Source of the DNA: Exiguobacterium sp. s124
GTDB taxonomy: Bacteria > Bacillota > Bacilli > Exiguobacteriales > Exiguobacteriaceae
Assembly (NCBI RefSeq): GCF_018617485.1
Contig: NZ_JACSKH010000001.1
Span: 496,001-560,000, forward strand
DNA: 64,000 bases
Direction: 5' to 3'
How positions within the stretch are numbered: position 1 is the stretch's first letter; every line of letters begins with the position of its first letter. Positions 32,303 through 42,383 of the stretch are shown one piece after another. The position numbers and the translations under genes were made by a program. The notes under the pieces are model-generated. The model saw nothing but the letters and a program-made list of their open reading frames with translations. It made no database searches and was not told where the DNA came from.

Positions 32303-33106
32303 ATGAAAAAATGGCTCATTCCGCTTCTCCTCGTCTTCACGCTCGGGGCATGTGGGAACGACGAAGAGGCGATTGTAGAAGAAACGAAACGCGCATTGCC
32401 GGACGCTGTCATGGAAGTGTATGCGGACTATCAAGCAGCGCTCGAGTCGGGCGATGCCGAGGCGCTCGCGGCCATCGATTATGCGGGTCGCTTGACCGAC
32501 ATCCCGGCGACCGGCGCTGTTACGCGTCAGCTTGCCCCAGGAGATATCTATGAGAGTTGGGTCAACGAGGACGAGGACGTGGCGTTTCTCGTTCATGAAA
32601 TGGTCGACCAAGACGGCAATCCGCTCCCGAACCGGCTCAGTAAAGTTGCTGTGAAAGATGATGGGGAATGGTCGCTCGTCATCACGCCGACCGCGTTACC
32701 AGAGGACGTGATCGCTGAAGTCGGGGAACTTCTCATCGGAGTACAGGCAAACGAATATGGGGTCAATGCGGAAGCGAACGCCCGTCTTGCGGAAGTTCCG
32801 GAAGATGAGGCCGGTCCGATTTACGACCGAGTCAATGCCCAGACCGACTATACAGCTTTAGAAGCGGACAATAATGTCTTTCTTCTGATGGCGGAGACGT
32901 TGACGGTCGAAGAGAACCAAGCGATCATGGCCGATTACTTTAAAGCGTACGAGAAGTGGTACACCGACAATGAGGCGACGCTTCGAGAAGCGGCCGCTAC
33001 CGAAGACCCAATCGAGTATATCGAAACACTCGACCCGTTAAAGACAAAACTAGAGGAAGCGATCGATGGTTTTGACGAACAACTCGTCGACCCGTCGTTC
33101 GGTTAA
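32303..33106 (+). CDS. Hypothetical lipoprotein
   Basis: A 267-residue precursor with a lipoprotein signal (MKKWLIPLLLVFTLGACGND): lipobox LGAC with Cys at residue 17, so it should be anchored on the outer face of the membrane. The mature part is very acidic and mostly helical with no family I recognise; a PDxxxEVYADYQAALESGDAEAL segment suggests an NTF2-like or TPR-like start but this is weak. ATG 32303 follows AAAGGACG. It is 12 bp ahead of the peroxiredoxin gene and probably cotranscribed. Confidence 0.8.
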   Translation: MKKWLIPLLLVFTLGACGNDEEAIVEETKRALPDAVMEVYADYQAALESGDAEALAAIDYAGRLTDIPATGAVTRQLAPGDIYESWVNEDEDVAFLVHEMVDQDGNPLPNRLSKVAVKDDGEWSLVITPTALPEDVIAEVGELLIGVQANEYGVNAEANARLAEVPEDEAGPIYDRVNAQTDYTALEADNNVFLLMAETLTVEENQAIMADYFKAYEKWYTDNEATLREAAATEDPIEYIETLDPLKTKLEEAIDGFDEQLVDPSFG

Positions 33107-33118
33107 GGAGGAAAACAG

Positions 33119-33556
33119 ATGCTTGCACCAACATTTTCATTACCGAACCAAAACGGAGAGATGGTATCGTTAAAAGACTATTTAGGAAAGAAAGTCGTCT
33201 TGTATTTTTATCCGCGGGACTCGACACCCGGTTGTACGACGGAGGCATGTGATTTCCGCGATGCGATGCCGAAGATGGAAGGCGCGGTCGTCATCGGGAT
33301 TTCAGCGGACAGCCAAAAGAAGCACCAGAATTTTATCGCCAAGAATGAGTTGCCGTTCGACTTGCTCGTCGATGAAGATCACGAAGTGTCTGAGTTGTAC
33401 GGTGTCTGGCAATTGAAGAAAAATTACGGGAAAGAGTACCACGGTATCGTCCGTTCGACTTTCCTGATCAACGAGGACGGCTACATTCAAGAAGAGTGGC
33501 GTAATGTCAAAGTGAAGGGACACGTCGAGGAAGTCGTGTCTGCTATTCGTTCGTAA
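33119..33556 (+). CDS. bcp: Thioredoxin-dependent peroxiredoxin (Bcp/PrxQ)
   Basis: Reduces hydroperoxides. The 145-residue protein has the peroxidatic Cys39 in DSTPGCTTEAC and resolving Cys44 five residues later, the atypical 2-Cys PrxQ arrangement. It starts about six residues shorter than usual (MLAPTFSLPNQNG), but GGAGG is well placed before ATG 33119. Regeneration probably uses thioredoxin. Cotranscribed with the lipoprotein gene upstream. Confidence 0.93.
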   Translation: MLAPTFSLPNQNGEMVSLKDYLGKKVVLYFYPRDSTPGCTTEACDFRDAMPKMEGAVVIGISADSQKKHQNFIAKNELPFDLLVDEDHEVSELYGVWQLKKNYGKEYHGIVRSTFLINEDGYIQEEWRNVKVKGHVEEVVSAIRS

Positions 33557-33592
33557 AACGAGCAACTGAAGAGACCACCTTGAGCGGTTTCA

Positions 33593-33628
33593 GACTGTAG
33601 ACAAACCATAGGTCTACAGTCTTTTTTT
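33593..33628 (+). terminator. Intrinsic terminator
   Basis: A 10-bp perfect stem (33593-33602 with 33612-33621) and a run of seven T. Confidence 0.9.
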
Positions 33629-33639
33629 GACCAATCTAG

Positions 33640-33734
33640 GTACGGCTCGCTTTCCTAGGGCAAGCAGTGAGCCTTCAGTCGCTGCTGGGTCTCACTCTGC
33701 TTGCTATTCTCTCAGGAGTCTCGCCTGCCTGTAC
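33640..33734. repeat. Structured intergenic repeat-like element
   Basis: A roughly 95-base imperfect palindrome: outer GTAC ends (33640-33643 and 33731-33734), GGC/GCC and CCT/AGG pairs, and a strong inner stem GCAAGCAG (about 33660-33667) with CTGCTTGC (33697-33704) extended by TGAG/CTCA. The opening GGCTCGCTTTCC and the closing AGGAGTCTCGCC resemble a multicopy intergenic palindrome I recall from other Bacillaceae; no second copy is visible in this window. Small ORFs across it have no ribosome site. Confidence 0.5.
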
Positions 33735-33930
33735 TTGGTCACTCCTCTCAATCCGACACGAGAGGTCTTTGTACTTTTACATCCGATCCATTTCTTATCG
33801 AGATGCAGTCCATCGATTAACGATTCATATTGATTGTGAAATCGGTGCTTCTTAGTGCGGAGGTATATTACAATCATATTTCGAAATAAATTTTAAAAAG
33901 CGTATGAGAACAAGGGTTCAGGGAAAATAT
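33735..33930. other. Intergenic region without gene
   Basis: About 200 bp between the structured element and the symporter promoter region. I see no ORF with a ribosome site and no clear RNA. Confidence 0.6.
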
Positions 33931-33948
33931 TACAATTATATAACGTTG

Positions 33949-33962
33949 TGAAAACGTTTTCT
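33949..33962. promoter_or_regulatory. cre site upstream of the symporter gene
   Basis: TGAAAACGTTTTCT matches the cre consensus TGNAANCGNWNNCW at every position and is palindromic. Possible -10 boxes (TACAAT 33931-33936, TATAAC 33939-33944) lie directly upstream, so CcpA binding would repress. Confidence 0.75.
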
Positions 33963-34049
33963 TTAGGTAGTCCACCTTGACTCGATTGTGAATGTTCTGA
34001 AAAATATAGGAGAGCGCTCAAATCAAGAACGTAGGAGGAGAGCAACACG

Positions 34050-35411
34050 GTGAATCAAATTGAAAGTTGGCTGTCGAGTTTATCAAATCTCGTCTGGGGG
34101 CCACATTTATTAATCTTACTCGTCGGGACAGGGATCTTCCTGACCGTCCGTCTCGGCTTTATTCAAGTGACGAGGCTTGGTGTCGGCTTGAAAGAGGCCT
34201 TTATTCCAAAGAATGAGAAACCGAAGAAGAAACAACGTGGGGACATCTCGCATTTCCAAGCGTTGATGACGGCTTTAGCGGCCACGGTCGGTACCGGAAA
34301 CATGGTCGGTGTCGCGACGGCAATCGTCCTCGGGGGACCGGGTGCAGTCGTTTGGATGTGGTTATCTGGTTTTGTCGGAATGGCGACGAAATATGCGGAG
34401 GCCATCCTTGCGGTCAAATATCGTGTCGTCGATGAACGAGGCGAAATTGCCGGTGGGCCGATGTATTACTTAGAACACGGGCTAAAGAAAAAATGGCTAG
34501 GCATGTTGTTTGCCTTATTCGCATCAGTCGCAGCCTTTGGGATTGGGAACGGGGTACAAACGAACTCGATCAGTCTCGCCTTGAACAATTCGTTCAACGT
34601 CCCAATGGTTGTGACAGGAATCGTCATGATGGCGGTGACGGCGTTTGTCATTTTAGGTGGTGTCAAATCGATTGGGAAAGTCGTCGGGATATTCGTCCCG
34701 TTCATGATTCTTGCATATGTCGGAAGTGGGCTCGTGATTCTTATCATGAACCTTGAATTGGTACCGGGTGCCTTATCGACGATGTTCTCAAGCACATTCA
34801 GTGCCGAAGCTATCGGTGGGGGTGCGTTAGGTGCCGCGATTCGCTACGGGGTCGCACGCGGTGTGTTCTCTAATGAGGCAGGACTTGGATCTGCACCGAT
34901 TGCGGCCGCGGCCGCGAAGACCGACTTCCCGGGACGACAAGCACTCGTCTCGATGACACAGGTCTTGATCGATACGCTCATCGTCTGTTCGATTACCGGA
35001 CTCACGATTGTCATGGGTGGTCAATACACGGAAGGACTTGAAGGAATTGCCTTGACGCAAGCGTCATTCGCTTATTTCTTAGGACCAATCGGTGAAATCA
35101 TCGTGACGGTCTCACTCGTCTTCTTCGCCTATTCCACTGTCCTTGGCTGGTGTTATTACGGGGAACGTTCCGCGTACTATTTACTTGGGGAAAAAGTCAT
35201 CGTCCCGTATCGTGTCCTCTATATTTTAGTCGCAGGGCTCGGTGCAATGACGACGAACTTGAATTTGATTTGGTCCATCTCGGATGTGTTCAACGGTCTC
35301 ATGGCGATTCCGAACTTGATTGGACTCTTGTTCCTATCAGGTGTCGTCGTCGCCGAGACAAAACGATTCGAACTCGAACGAAAAAAAGAAGCGGTGCAAT
35401 CTGCCGCCTAA
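34050..35411 (+). CDS. Sodium:alanine/glycine symporter (AGCS family)
   Basis: A 453-residue integral membrane amino-acid carrier with about 11 helices. AGCS signatures include the ATVGTGNMVGVATAI motif, GGPGAVVWMWLSGFVGMATKYAEA, GGPMYYLE and RGVFSNEAGLGSAPIAAAAA. Imports alanine or glycine with Na+ (family knowledge); the exact substrate cannot be told. GTG 34050 has AGGAGGAG ten bases upstream. The cre site ahead suggests repression by preferred sugars. Confidence 0.92.
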   Translation: MNQIESWLSSLSNLVWGPHLLILLVGTGIFLTVRLGFIQVTRLGVGLKEAFIPKNEKPKKKQRGDISHFQALMTALAATVGTGNMVGVATAIVLGGPGAVVWMWLSGFVGMATKYAEAILAVKYRVVDERGEIAGGPMYYLEHGLKKKWLGMLFALFASVAAFGIGNGVQTNSISLALNNSFNVPMVVTGIVMMAVTAFVILGGVKSIGKVVGIFVPFMILAYVGSGLVILIMNLELVPGALSTMFSSTFSAEAIGGGALGAAIRYGVARGVFSNEAGLGSAPIAAAAAKTDFPGRQALVSMTQVLIDTLIVCSITGLTIVMGGQYTEGLEGIALTQASFAYFLGPIGEIIVTVSLVFFAYSTVLGWCYYGERSAYYLLGEKVIVPYRVLYILVAGLGAMTTNLNLIWSISDVFNGLMAIPNLIGLLFLSGVVVAETKRFELERKKEAVQSAA

Positions 35412-35416
35412 CGAGA

Positions 35417-35447
35417 AACCCGCCGACACGTGTCGGCGGGTTATTTT
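35417..35447. terminator. Bidirectional terminator
   Basis: A 12-bp perfect GC-rich stem (35417-35428 with 35431-35442), T-rich on the plus side, between convergent genes. Confidence 0.85.
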
Positions 35448-37150
35448 CATACCTTGAATTGTCGAATCAATGAATCGAGTTCTTCCATCTTCTGTTGCGA
35501 CTGTTCGGTCGCGCGGTTCAATTCAGCGAAGCGATCGACGGACAGCGTTACTTTTTCAGCGATTTCCTGTGTACCGAGCGCTCCGTTGTTGACGGTCGTC
35601 GCCACGTCTTGAATGACACCAATCATGTTCGATGTCAATTGCTCGAGTTCACCCGCGGCAGCGGCGAACTCGGTCGCGGTCGTCTCGAAGCGACCTGCGT
35701 CCTCGCTATATTGTCCGGCTGCCTCCTCGAGTTGGTCGTAGTCTTTCAAGACATTCGTATCGAGGAAGTGAAGCATCTGCCCGGAGCTTTCATTCAAGTG
35801 GTCGACCGAATGAAGAACGGTCGTCGAGATCGCTTGGATGCGTTCGACGGTCGCGCGACTCGTCTCGGCGAGTTTACGAATCTCATCGGCGACGACGGCG
35901 AATCCACGACCGGCCTCACCGGCACGTGCTGCCTCAATCGAAGCATTGAGGGAGAGAAGGTTCGTTTGGGCGGCGATATCAAGGATGTCATTCGTGAGGG
36001 TCGCGATTTCCCGTACAGCTTTCGCGTCTTGCATCGCTTTCTCCAAGTTCGTGCGCGTTGAGTGAAGCACGCTAATGGCGTTCTCTTTCGCCTCTACCGC
36101 ATGTGACTTGAGGGAGAGGGCGCGTTCATCGATTTGTTTCGCTTCGACTTTGCGCTCATCGGCCATCGTCACGATGTGGTGAATCGTCCGTTCCATATCG
36201 GATGCAGACGCGTTCATCTCTTGCGCGCTTGCCGCGGTCTGTTGCATCCCGGCGGTCAAGTCTTCCGTCGTTGCGGCGGTCGTCGTCATATACGTGTCGA
36301 GTTCTTTCAACTCTTCATACATATGTGTCGATTGTTTCGTCACACCCGTTGTGACGTCGTTTACTTGAAAGATCAACTGACGCAAGTTGGCGATGAACTG
36401 ATTGAAGTCGCGGGCAAGTCCAGCGAACTCGTCGCGGCGCTTCACAGGAATCGATGTCGTCAAATCTCCCTCGCTCGTCGCGAGTTCGTGCATCTTCGTC
36501 TTGAACTCTTTGAGCGGCTCAAAGATGGAACGGAAGATGAAGAGCATCATGAGGATGGTCATGACGGCAGCGACCCCGAGAACAATGAGGAGCGTCAGCT
36601 GAACCTGTCCAAACATTTCAGCTGCTGCGGCCGTGTCTGTCTGAATCGCTTCACGGTTCAGGTTGACGAGGAGGCCAAGCGAATTCGAGAGGGTGTCCGC
36701 ACTAGCGGTAGCCGTGTCACGAATGTACGCTTCCGCAGCTTCTGTACCTTCTTCATTTGAAATACGGATAAGTTCATTCATGACGGTCTGGAAGTTGGCC
36801 CAATCGGAACTTGCTTGATCGAAGAGCTGTTGGTCCTCCTCCATGATGATCGTCGCTTCATATCCATCCATCCGTTGCTCTAAAATGGCGACGGACGCTT
36901 GAATGTCTCGCTCGATGTTTTGTTTCGTCACCGCGTCATCGACGAGGGCGTGGCGAATGAGGTGGCGGCGAATTTCGAGCAATTGCTTATCGACTTGATG
37001 AATCTGGTCCATCCCCGGTACCCAGGAGACGGTCATATCTTCTTGAGCCGCTTTTGAGGCGTTCAAGGCATACCAAGAGTAACCGCTTACACCAAGAAGC
37101 AACACAAACATGATGCTAAAGGCGGTGATTAGTTTATTTCGGATCGACAT
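35447..37150 (-). CDS. Methyl-accepting chemotaxis protein
   Basis: A 567-residue chemoreceptor: membrane helix 1 (about 8-31), a four-helix-bundle ligand domain rich in Glu/Gln (about 32-185), helix 2 (about 190-213), HAMP (about 214-270) and a long signalling coiled coil with the hairpin tip [37 protein letters not shown]. No C-terminal CheR tether pentapeptide. The start at complement 37150 follows AAGGAGG; the longer frame from 37264 has no ribosome site. No che gene is nearby. The ligand is unknown. Confidence 0.93.
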   Translation of the reverse strand: MSIRNKLITAFSIMFVLLLGVSGYSWYALNASKAAQEDMTVSWVPGMDQIHQVDKQLLEIRRHLIRHALVDDAVTKQNIERDIQASVAILEQRMDGYEATIIMEEDQQLFDQASSDWANFQTVMNELIRISNEEGTEAAEAYIRDTATASADTLSNSLGLLVNLNREAIQTDTAAAAEMFGQVQLTLLIVLGVAAVMTILMMLFIFRSIFEPLKEFKTKMHELATSEGDLTTSIPVKRRDEFAGLARDFNQFIANLRQLIFQVNDVTTGVTKQSTHMYEELKELDTYMTTTAATTEDLTAGMQQTAASAQEMNASASDMERTIHHIVTMADERKVEAKQIDERALSLKSHAVEAKENAISVLHSTRTNLEKAMQDAKAVREIATLTNDILDIAAQTNLLSLNASIEAARAGEAGRGFAVVADEIRKLAETSRATVERIQAISTTVLHSVDHLNESSGQMLHFLDTNVLKDYDQLEEAAGQYSEDAGRFETTATEFAAAAGELEQLTSNMIGVIQDVATTVNNGALGTQEIAEKVTLSVDRFAELNRATEQSQQKMEELDSLIRQFKV

Positions 37151-37208
37151 ATGATTCCTCCTTAACGAATCGTTTCTATCATAAGCATAATCAGAATCCG
37201 TCGCCGAC

Positions 37209-37236
37209 CGTATAGCTGATTTCGAAAGCGGGTCAA
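37209..37236 (-). promoter_or_regulatory. Putative promoter of the chemoreceptor gene
   Basis: Minus strand TTGACC (37231-37236), 16-bp spacer, TATACG (37209-37214). No sigma-D-type box was seen. Confidence 0.5.
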
Positions 37237-37302
37237 TATTCGGGGTAGATTCCCCTAGTTTCATAAAAATAAGACAATTTAGAACGAGATAGATTTCCTT
37301 TT

Positions 37303-37330
37303 TTGTCTTATGAAAAAGTGGTATGATAAT
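37303..37330 (+). promoter_or_regulatory. Promoter of the gat operon
   Basis: TTGTCT (37303-37308), 16-bp spacer, GATAAT (37325-37330). Confidence 0.55.
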
Positions 37331-37365
37331 GAACGATGTATTGAAAACTGTTGGAGGTGGGAATT

Positions 37366-37656
37366 TTGGCTCGTATTACAGAAGCTGAAGTTCGGCACGT
37401 CGCCGGACTTGCCCGACTTGCGATCACGGATGAAGAAGTGACGCACTTCACGGAGCAATTGACAAAAATTCTCGAGTTCGCCGAGCAACTCGATGAGCTG
37501 GATACAACGGGCGTCGAACCGACGACCCATGCCCTAGATTTGAAAAACGTACTACGCAAAGACGAGGTTCGTCCATCGCTTCCACGTGAGGAAGTCGAAC
37601 GGATGGCACCTGACTGGGAGAACGGTCAAGTCCGTGTCCCTGCGGTCTTTGAGTAA
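37366..37656 (+). CDS. gatC: Asp/Glu-tRNA amidotransferase subunit C
   Basis: Small subunit stabilising the GatA-GatB complex that converts Glu-tRNA(Gln) (and Asp-tRNA(Asn)) to the amidated form. The 96-residue sequence has [24 protein letters not shown] and LRKDEV, all conserved. TTG 37366 is taken as start because GGAGGTGGG lies just upstream; the frame from 37351 includes this ribosome site. gatA begins 11 bp later. Confidence 0.93.
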   Translation: MARITEAEVRHVAGLARLAITDEEVTHFTEQLTKILEFAEQLDELDTTGVEPTTHALDLKNVLRKDEVRPSLPREEVERMAPDWENGQVRVPAVFE

Positions 37657-37667
37657 GGAGGCCTTTC

Positions 37668-39110
37668 ATGAGTTTATTTGACCACGGTGTAGCGAAATTG
37701 CATACGCTATTAAAAGAAGGCGAAGTCACGGTCACGGACCTCGTCAAAGAGTCATTCGATCGTATCGAAGCGACGGATGACAAAATCGGTGCGTTTTTGA
37801 CGCTCAATGAAGATGCGTTCGAGCAAGCGAAACGCATGGATGAGCTCGCGAAAACTTCAGACGATCCGCTCTTCGGTATGCCGATTGGCGTAAAAGATAA
37901 CATCGTCACAAAAGGGATGCGCACGACATGTGCCTCGACGTTCCTCGAGAACTTCGTCCCGGCACACGATGCGACAGTTGTGGAGCGTCTTCACGACGCC
38001 GGCGCTGTCACAATCGGGAAGTTGAACATGGACGAGTTTGCGATGGGTTCATCGAACGAGAACTCGGCGTTCAAACCGGTCCGTAACCCATGGGACCCGA
38101 CACGTGTACCAGGAGGTTCTTCAGGCGGTTCAGCGGCATCGGTCGCAGCTGGGCAAGTCCTCTTTAGCCTCGGTTCGGATACGGGTGGTTCGATCCGTCA
38201 ACCAGCCGCTTATTGCGGTGTCGTCGGTATGAAACCGACATACGGTCTCGTCTCGCGCTTCGGCCTCGTTGCCTTCGCGTCTTCACTCGACCAAATCGGT
38301 CCGCTCACGCGTACCGTTGAAGACAATGCTTACTTATTGAATACGATTGCAGGACATTGCGACATGGATTCGACGTCAGCCGAGGTTGAGGTGCCTGACT
38401 ATACGGCAGCACTTAACCAAGATTTGACGGGGATGAAGTTCGCCCTTCCAGAAGAATTTATGGCAGAAGGCGTCGCACCAGGCGTCCGCGAACAAATCGA
38501 AAAAGCAATCGAGACACTCAAGTCTCTCGGTGCGACAATCGAGACGGTATCCATCCCGTCCGTGAAGTACGCACTTTCGGCTTACTACTTGCTCGCATCG
38601 TCAGAAGCCTCTTCAAACTTGGCTCGTTTCGACGGCATCCGTTACGGACGCCGCGCCGAAGCGGACACGCTCGACGAAGTGTTCACGTATTCGCGTGAAC
38701 AAGGTTTCGGTGATGAGGTCAAACGCCGGATCATGCTTGGGACATATGCGCTCAGCTCTGGGTATTACGATGCGTTCTACAAGAAGGCACAACAAGTCCG
38801 TACCCTCATGAAGCAGGACTTCGCGAAAGTGTTCGAAGAGTACGATGCCATCGTTGGACCTACGGCACCGACGACAGCGTTCAAACTTGGCGAACAACTC
38901 GACGATCCGCTCACGATGTATGCGAACGATATCATGACGATTCCGGTCAACTTGGTCGGTATCCCGGCGATCTCGGTCCCGGCAGGTCTCTCAGAAGGAC
39001 TTCCGGTCGGTCTTCAAATTATCGGGAACTACTTTGATGAATCAACACTTTACCGCGTGGCCCATGCTTTTGAACAAGCAAACGGCGGTTTCAAGATGCC
39101 ACAGCTCTAA
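37668..39110 (+). CDS. gatA: Asp/Glu-tRNA amidotransferase subunit A
   Basis: Amidase-signature glutaminase subunit that liberates ammonia from glutamine. The 480-residue protein carries the Ser-cisSer-Lys triad: Lys in GVKDN (about 77-81), cis-Ser in [15 protein letters not shown] (about 150) and nucleophile Ser in [16 protein letters not shown] (about 175). AAGGAGG precedes ATG 37668. Second gene of gatCAB. Confidence 0.96.
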   Translation: MSLFDHGVAKLHTLLKEGEVTVTDLVKESFDRIEATDDKIGAFLTLNEDAFEQAKRMDELAKTSDDPLFGMPIGVKDNIVTKGMRTTCASTFLENFVPAHDATVVERLHDAGAVTIGKLNMDEFAMGSSNENSAFKPVRNPWDPTRVPGGSSGGSAASVAAGQVLFSLGSDTGGSIRQPAAYCGVVGMKPTYGLVSRFGLVAFASSLDQIGPLTRTVEDNAYLLNTIAGHCDMDSTSAEVEVPDYTAALNQDLTGMKFALPEEFMAEGVAPGVREQIEKAIETLKSLGATIETVSIPSVKYALSAYYLLASSEASSNLARFDGIRYGRRAEADTLDEVFTYSREQGFGDEVKRRIMLGTYALSSGYYDAFYKKAQQVRTLMKQDFAKVFEEYDAIVGPTAPTTAFKLGEQLDDPLTMYANDIMTIPVNLVGIPAISVPAGLSEGLPVGLQIIGNYFDESTLYRVAHAFEQANGGFKMPQL

Positions 39111-39122
39111 GGAGGACGTACG

Positions 39123-40553
39123 ATGAACTTTGAAACGATCATCGGGATCGAGGTGCACGCCGAGCTGAGCACGAAGTCGAAGATTTGGTGTGGCTGCTCA
39201 CGCACTTACGGTGCCGAAACGAATACACAGACGTGTCCGATTTGTCTCGGACACCCGGGCGTCTTGCCTAAATTGAACGAAGAAGCGGTCAACCTCGCGA
39301 TTAAAGCAGCGATGGCACTCAATTGTGAGATCGCGACAGATACAAAATTTGACCGCAAGAACTACTTCTATCCTGACACGCCGAAAGCGTATCAAATCTC
39401 GCAGTTCGACAAGCCGATCGGCTCGAACGGTCACGTCGACGTCGAAGTGGACGGAGAGATGAAACGATTCCGCATCGAGCGCGTGCACTTGGAAGAAGAT
39501 GCTGGGAAGATGAACCATACGGGCGAGAAACATTCGGTCGTCGACTTCAACCGGACCGGCTCACCGCTCATCGAGATTGTCAGTGAAGCGGATATGCGTT
39601 CGCCGAAAGATGCGGTCGCATACCTCGAACGTTTGAAAGAGGTCCTTTCGTTCGCTGGCGTCTCGGACGTCAAGATGGAAGAAGGGTCGCTTCGTTGTGA
39701 CTGTAACATCTCGGTCCGTCCATACGGGCAAGAGAAGTTCGGGACGAAGACAGAGCTTAAGAACTTGAACTCGTTCTCGAACGTCTTGAAGGCACTCGAC
39801 TTTGAAGAGACGCGTCACCGTAAATTGCTTCTCTCAGGTGGCGTCATGCGTCAAGAGACGCTCCGCTATGATGAGGCAGCGAAAAAGACGATTCTCATGC
39901 GTGTCAAAGAAGGGGCAGCGGACTACCGCTACTTCCCAGAGCCGGACCTCGTCCGTCTCGAAATCGATGAGGCATGGAAAGAGCGCATTCGCGCGACAAT
40001 CCCAGAGATGCCGGCAGCACGTCGTGAACGCTACATGAGCCAATACGGTCTCTCGGCATACGATGCGAAAGCCCTCACGTCGACGCGTGAGTTCTCGGAC
40101 TTCTTTGAATCGACGACAGCGGCTGGAGCTGAACCGAAGGCAGCAGCGAACTGGCTCATGGGCGAAGTGCTCGGTCACTTGAACAAGTCAGATGAAACGG
40201 TCGAGACGATGAAGTTGACACCGGAATCACTCGCAGAACTCATCCGCTTAATCGCGGAAGGCACGATTTCATCGAAGATTGCGAAGCGTGTCTTCACAGC
40301 GATGATGGAAGAGGGCGCAGAGCCGAAAGCGTATGTCGAAGCGAACGGTCTCGCCCAAATCTCGGACGAGAACTTGCTCCGCGGCTACATTCTCGAATTG
40401 TTCGAGGCACATCCGCAAATGATCGAAGACTTCAAGAACGGGAAAGACCGTGCGAAAGGCTTCATCATCGGGCAAATCATGAAACAGACGAAAGGGATGG
40501 CGAACCCGGCACTCCTCGATGGCTTGTTCCACGAAGAGATTGCAAAACGCTGA
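39123..40553 (+). CDS. gatB: Asp/Glu-tRNA amidotransferase subunit B
   Basis: tRNA-binding and kinase subunit. The 476-residue sequence starts [16 protein letters not shown], has the zinc motif CGCSRTYG...CPICLGHPG, the [16 protein letters not shown] block, and the C-terminal YqeY-like tail that contacts tRNA ([13 protein letters not shown]). ATG 39123 follows AAGGAGG. tagA-like starts 8 bp downstream. Confidence 0.96.
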   Translation: MNFETIIGIEVHAELSTKSKIWCGCSRTYGAETNTQTCPICLGHPGVLPKLNEEAVNLAIKAAMALNCEIATDTKFDRKNYFYPDTPKAYQISQFDKPIGSNGHVDVEVDGEMKRFRIERVHLEEDAGKMNHTGEKHSVVDFNRTGSPLIEIVSEADMRSPKDAVAYLERLKEVLSFAGVSDVKMEEGSLRCDCNISVRPYGQEKFGTKTELKNLNSFSNVLKALDFEETRHRKLLLSGGVMRQETLRYDEAAKKTILMRVKEGAADYRYFPEPDLVRLEIDEAWKERIRATIPEMPAARRERYMSQYGLSAYDAKALTSTREFSDFFESTTAAGAEPKAAANWLMGEVLGHLNKSDETVETMKLTPESLAELIRLIAEGTISSKIAKRVFTAMMEEGAEPKAYVEANGLAQISDENLLRGYILELFEAHPQMIEDFKNGKDRAKGFIIGQIMKQTKGMANPALLDGLFHEEIAKR

Positions 40554-40561
40554 GGAGTCTT

Positions 40562-41290
40562 ATGAATTTTCATGAAAGTCGTGTATTGGATTATACATTT
40601 TTAGATGCAAGTCTCGATAGCTGGCTGCAGGTCATGAAGCGTAAACTTCATGACGGTGAAAAGGCGTTCATCATTACTGCAAACCCTGAAATCGTCATGC
40701 AGGCGGAGCGTGATCCGGCATACAAACGTATTGTCCAAAAGACAAAGTATCTCGTTCCGGACGGTGTGGGAATCCAATGGGCCTCGAAGCGATTTCATCA
40801 ACCGATTCGTCACGTGATCCCTGGAATCGAATTGACTGAACAATTGCTTCAAGAAGCGGATCAACATGGATACCGGTTGCTCAGTTATGGGGCAAAACCG
40901 GAAGTGCAGGAACGGTTCTATGAAGTGATCCGGAAGCGATATCCAAACATCCAATGGGTAGGGCATATTCATGGTTACATTCAGGATGACGAGAAACAAG
41001 AATTGATGGAACGCTGCGTCAAAGAGCGCCCCGACCTTGTATTAGTGGGTTTAGGGATGCCGTTACAAGAACAATGGATTGCATCTGTTATCGACCAGGT
41101 TGATAAAGGCATTTATATTGGTGTGGGCGGTACGTTTGATGTACTCTCCGGTCAAGTGAAGCGTGCCCCTAAAGTATTTCGAGTCATGAAGTTAGAGTGG
41201 GTGTTTCGAATCATGACGCATGCTCGAGGGAAGAAAAAATTGATGGACATAGGTCAATTTATCTTTCGTGTGCTGAAAGCATCCAAATAA
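40562..41290 (+). CDS. tagA: WecG/TagA/CpsF family glycosyltransferase
   Basis: Transfers an aminosugar (ManNAc in TagA) to undecaprenyl-PP-GlcNAc in wall polymer synthesis. The 242-residue protein has ITANPEIVMQAERDP, LVPDGVGIQWASK, the RLLSYGAKPEVQERF block and GLGMPLQEQWI, with conserved catalytic Asp in PDGVG. GAGGAG of the ribosome site overlaps the gatB stop region; gap 8 bp, so it is probably in the gat operon. It interrupts the Bacillus order gatB-dgkB. The acceptor sugar is inferred from the family only. Confidence 0.88.
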   Translation: MNFHESRVLDYTFLDASLDSWLQVMKRKLHDGEKAFIITANPEIVMQAERDPAYKRIVQKTKYLVPDGVGIQWASKRFHQPIRHVIPGIELTEQLLQEADQHGYRLLSYGAKPEVQERFYEVIRKRYPNIQWVGHIHGYIQDDEKQELMERCVKERPDLVLVGLGMPLQEQWIASVIDQVDKGIYIGVGGTFDVLSGQVKRAPKVFRVMKLEWVFRIMTHARGKKKLMDIGQFIFRVLKASK

Positions 41291-41332
41291 TGTGTTGGTA
41301 AAACTTTTTAGAACGAATCGATGGTGGTAATT

Positions 41333-42328
41333 ATGCGTAAACGTGCGCGGGTCATTTATAACCCGACATCAGGTAAAGAAGTGATCAAACGGGAACTCCC
41401 GTACATTTTAAACCGTCTCGAGGATGCGGGTTATGAGACGTCAACGTATGCGACGAAAGCGATTGGTGATGCCACGCTCGAAGCAAAACGGGCCTCAGCG
41501 GCGGACTTTGACCTCATTATCGCCGCAGGTGGAGACGGCACACTCAATGAAGTCATCTCAGGGCTTGCGCCGCTTGAGAATCGTCCAACGATCGGACTCA
41601 TTCCGGTCGGTACCACAAATGATTTCGCCCGGGCCATGCGAATCCCGCTCAGCGTCGTCGGCGCACTCGACGTCATTTGTGACGGGTTCGAGATGCCGGT
41701 CGACCTTGGAGAGATTGAAGGCGAGAAAGGTGATATCCACTATTTCATTAATATCGCCGGCGGTGGCATCATGACCGAACTTTCGTACGAAGTGCCATCG
41801 AAATTAAAGACGGCACTTGGGCAGCTCGCTTATTACGTAAAAGGGATGGAAAAACTGCCGCTCATCAAACCAACGTACATCGAGCTCGAGCATGACGAAG
41901 GAACGTTCCAAGGGGAAGTGATGATCTTCCTCACGTCAAACTCGAACTCGGTCGGTGGATTTGAAAAAATCTCACCACACGCATCATTGAATGACGGGTT
42001 GTTCGACCTGTTCATCCTTCGGAAGTGTAACTTGTTCGAGTTCATCCATGTCGTCCGTCTCCTCCTCCGTGGTGAGCATTTATCAAGCTCGCTCGTCGAA
42101 CATGTGAAGACGAGCCGCGTCAAGATGAAGACGACAGAACCGATGAGTCTGAACATCGACGGCGAGTACGGCGGTGAGTGCACCGGTGAGATGCGGAACT
42201 TGTTCCGTCATTTGACGGTACTCGCACCGAACGCCCGAATCCGTGAGATGGAAGATTTGAATGCACAATATGAACGCGAGCAGATGATCAAGCAATTGTT
42301 CAATGTTTCGCTCGATAAAGCAGAGTGA
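41333..42328 (+). CDS. dgkB: Diacylglycerol kinase, DgkB/YegS type
   Basis: Phosphorylates diacylglycerol formed during lipoteichoic acid synthesis. The 331-residue sequence has VIYNPTSGK, the nucleotide-binding AAGGDGTLNEVISGL, GLIPVGTTNDFARAM and the metal-binding INIAGGGIMTELSYEV. In B. subtilis dgkB lies immediately after gatCAB and before rlmCD, supporting the assignment. ATG 41333 is chosen; the ribosome site is weak (GATGGTGG). Terminator-like hairpin follows. Confidence 0.92.
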   Translation: MRKRARVIYNPTSGKEVIKRELPYILNRLEDAGYETSTYATKAIGDATLEAKRASAADFDLIIAAGGDGTLNEVISGLAPLENRPTIGLIPVGTTNDFARAMRIPLSVVGALDVICDGFEMPVDLGEIEGEKGDIHYFINIAGGGIMTELSYEVPSKLKTALGQLAYYVKGMEKLPLIKPTYIELEHDEGTFQGEVMIFLTSNSNSVGGFEKISPHASLNDGLFDLFILRKCNLFEFIHVVRLLLRGEHLSSSLVEHVKTSRVKMKTTEPMSLNIDGEYGGECTGEMRNLFRHLTVLAPNARIREMEDLNAQYEREQMIKQLFNVSLDKAE

Positions 42329-42332
42329 AAAG

Positions 42333-42364
42333 ATAGGAATGACGACATCAGTCATTCCTATTTG
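42333..42364 (+). terminator. Terminator-like hairpin
   Basis: An 11-bp perfect stem (42333-42343 with 42351-42361); the T tract is short, so termination may be partial. Confidence 0.6.
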
Positions 42365-42383
42365 CAATGGAAGGAGCATTCGT

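Noticed and set aside
33627-33855. Small plus-strand ORFs after bcp
   Set aside because: They cover the structured palindrome, have no ribosome site and give low-complexity proteins.
33590-33930. Insertion sequence remnant after bcp
   Set aside because: I considered it because of the palindromic ends, but no transposase fragment or target duplication could be seen; kept only as a structured repeat.
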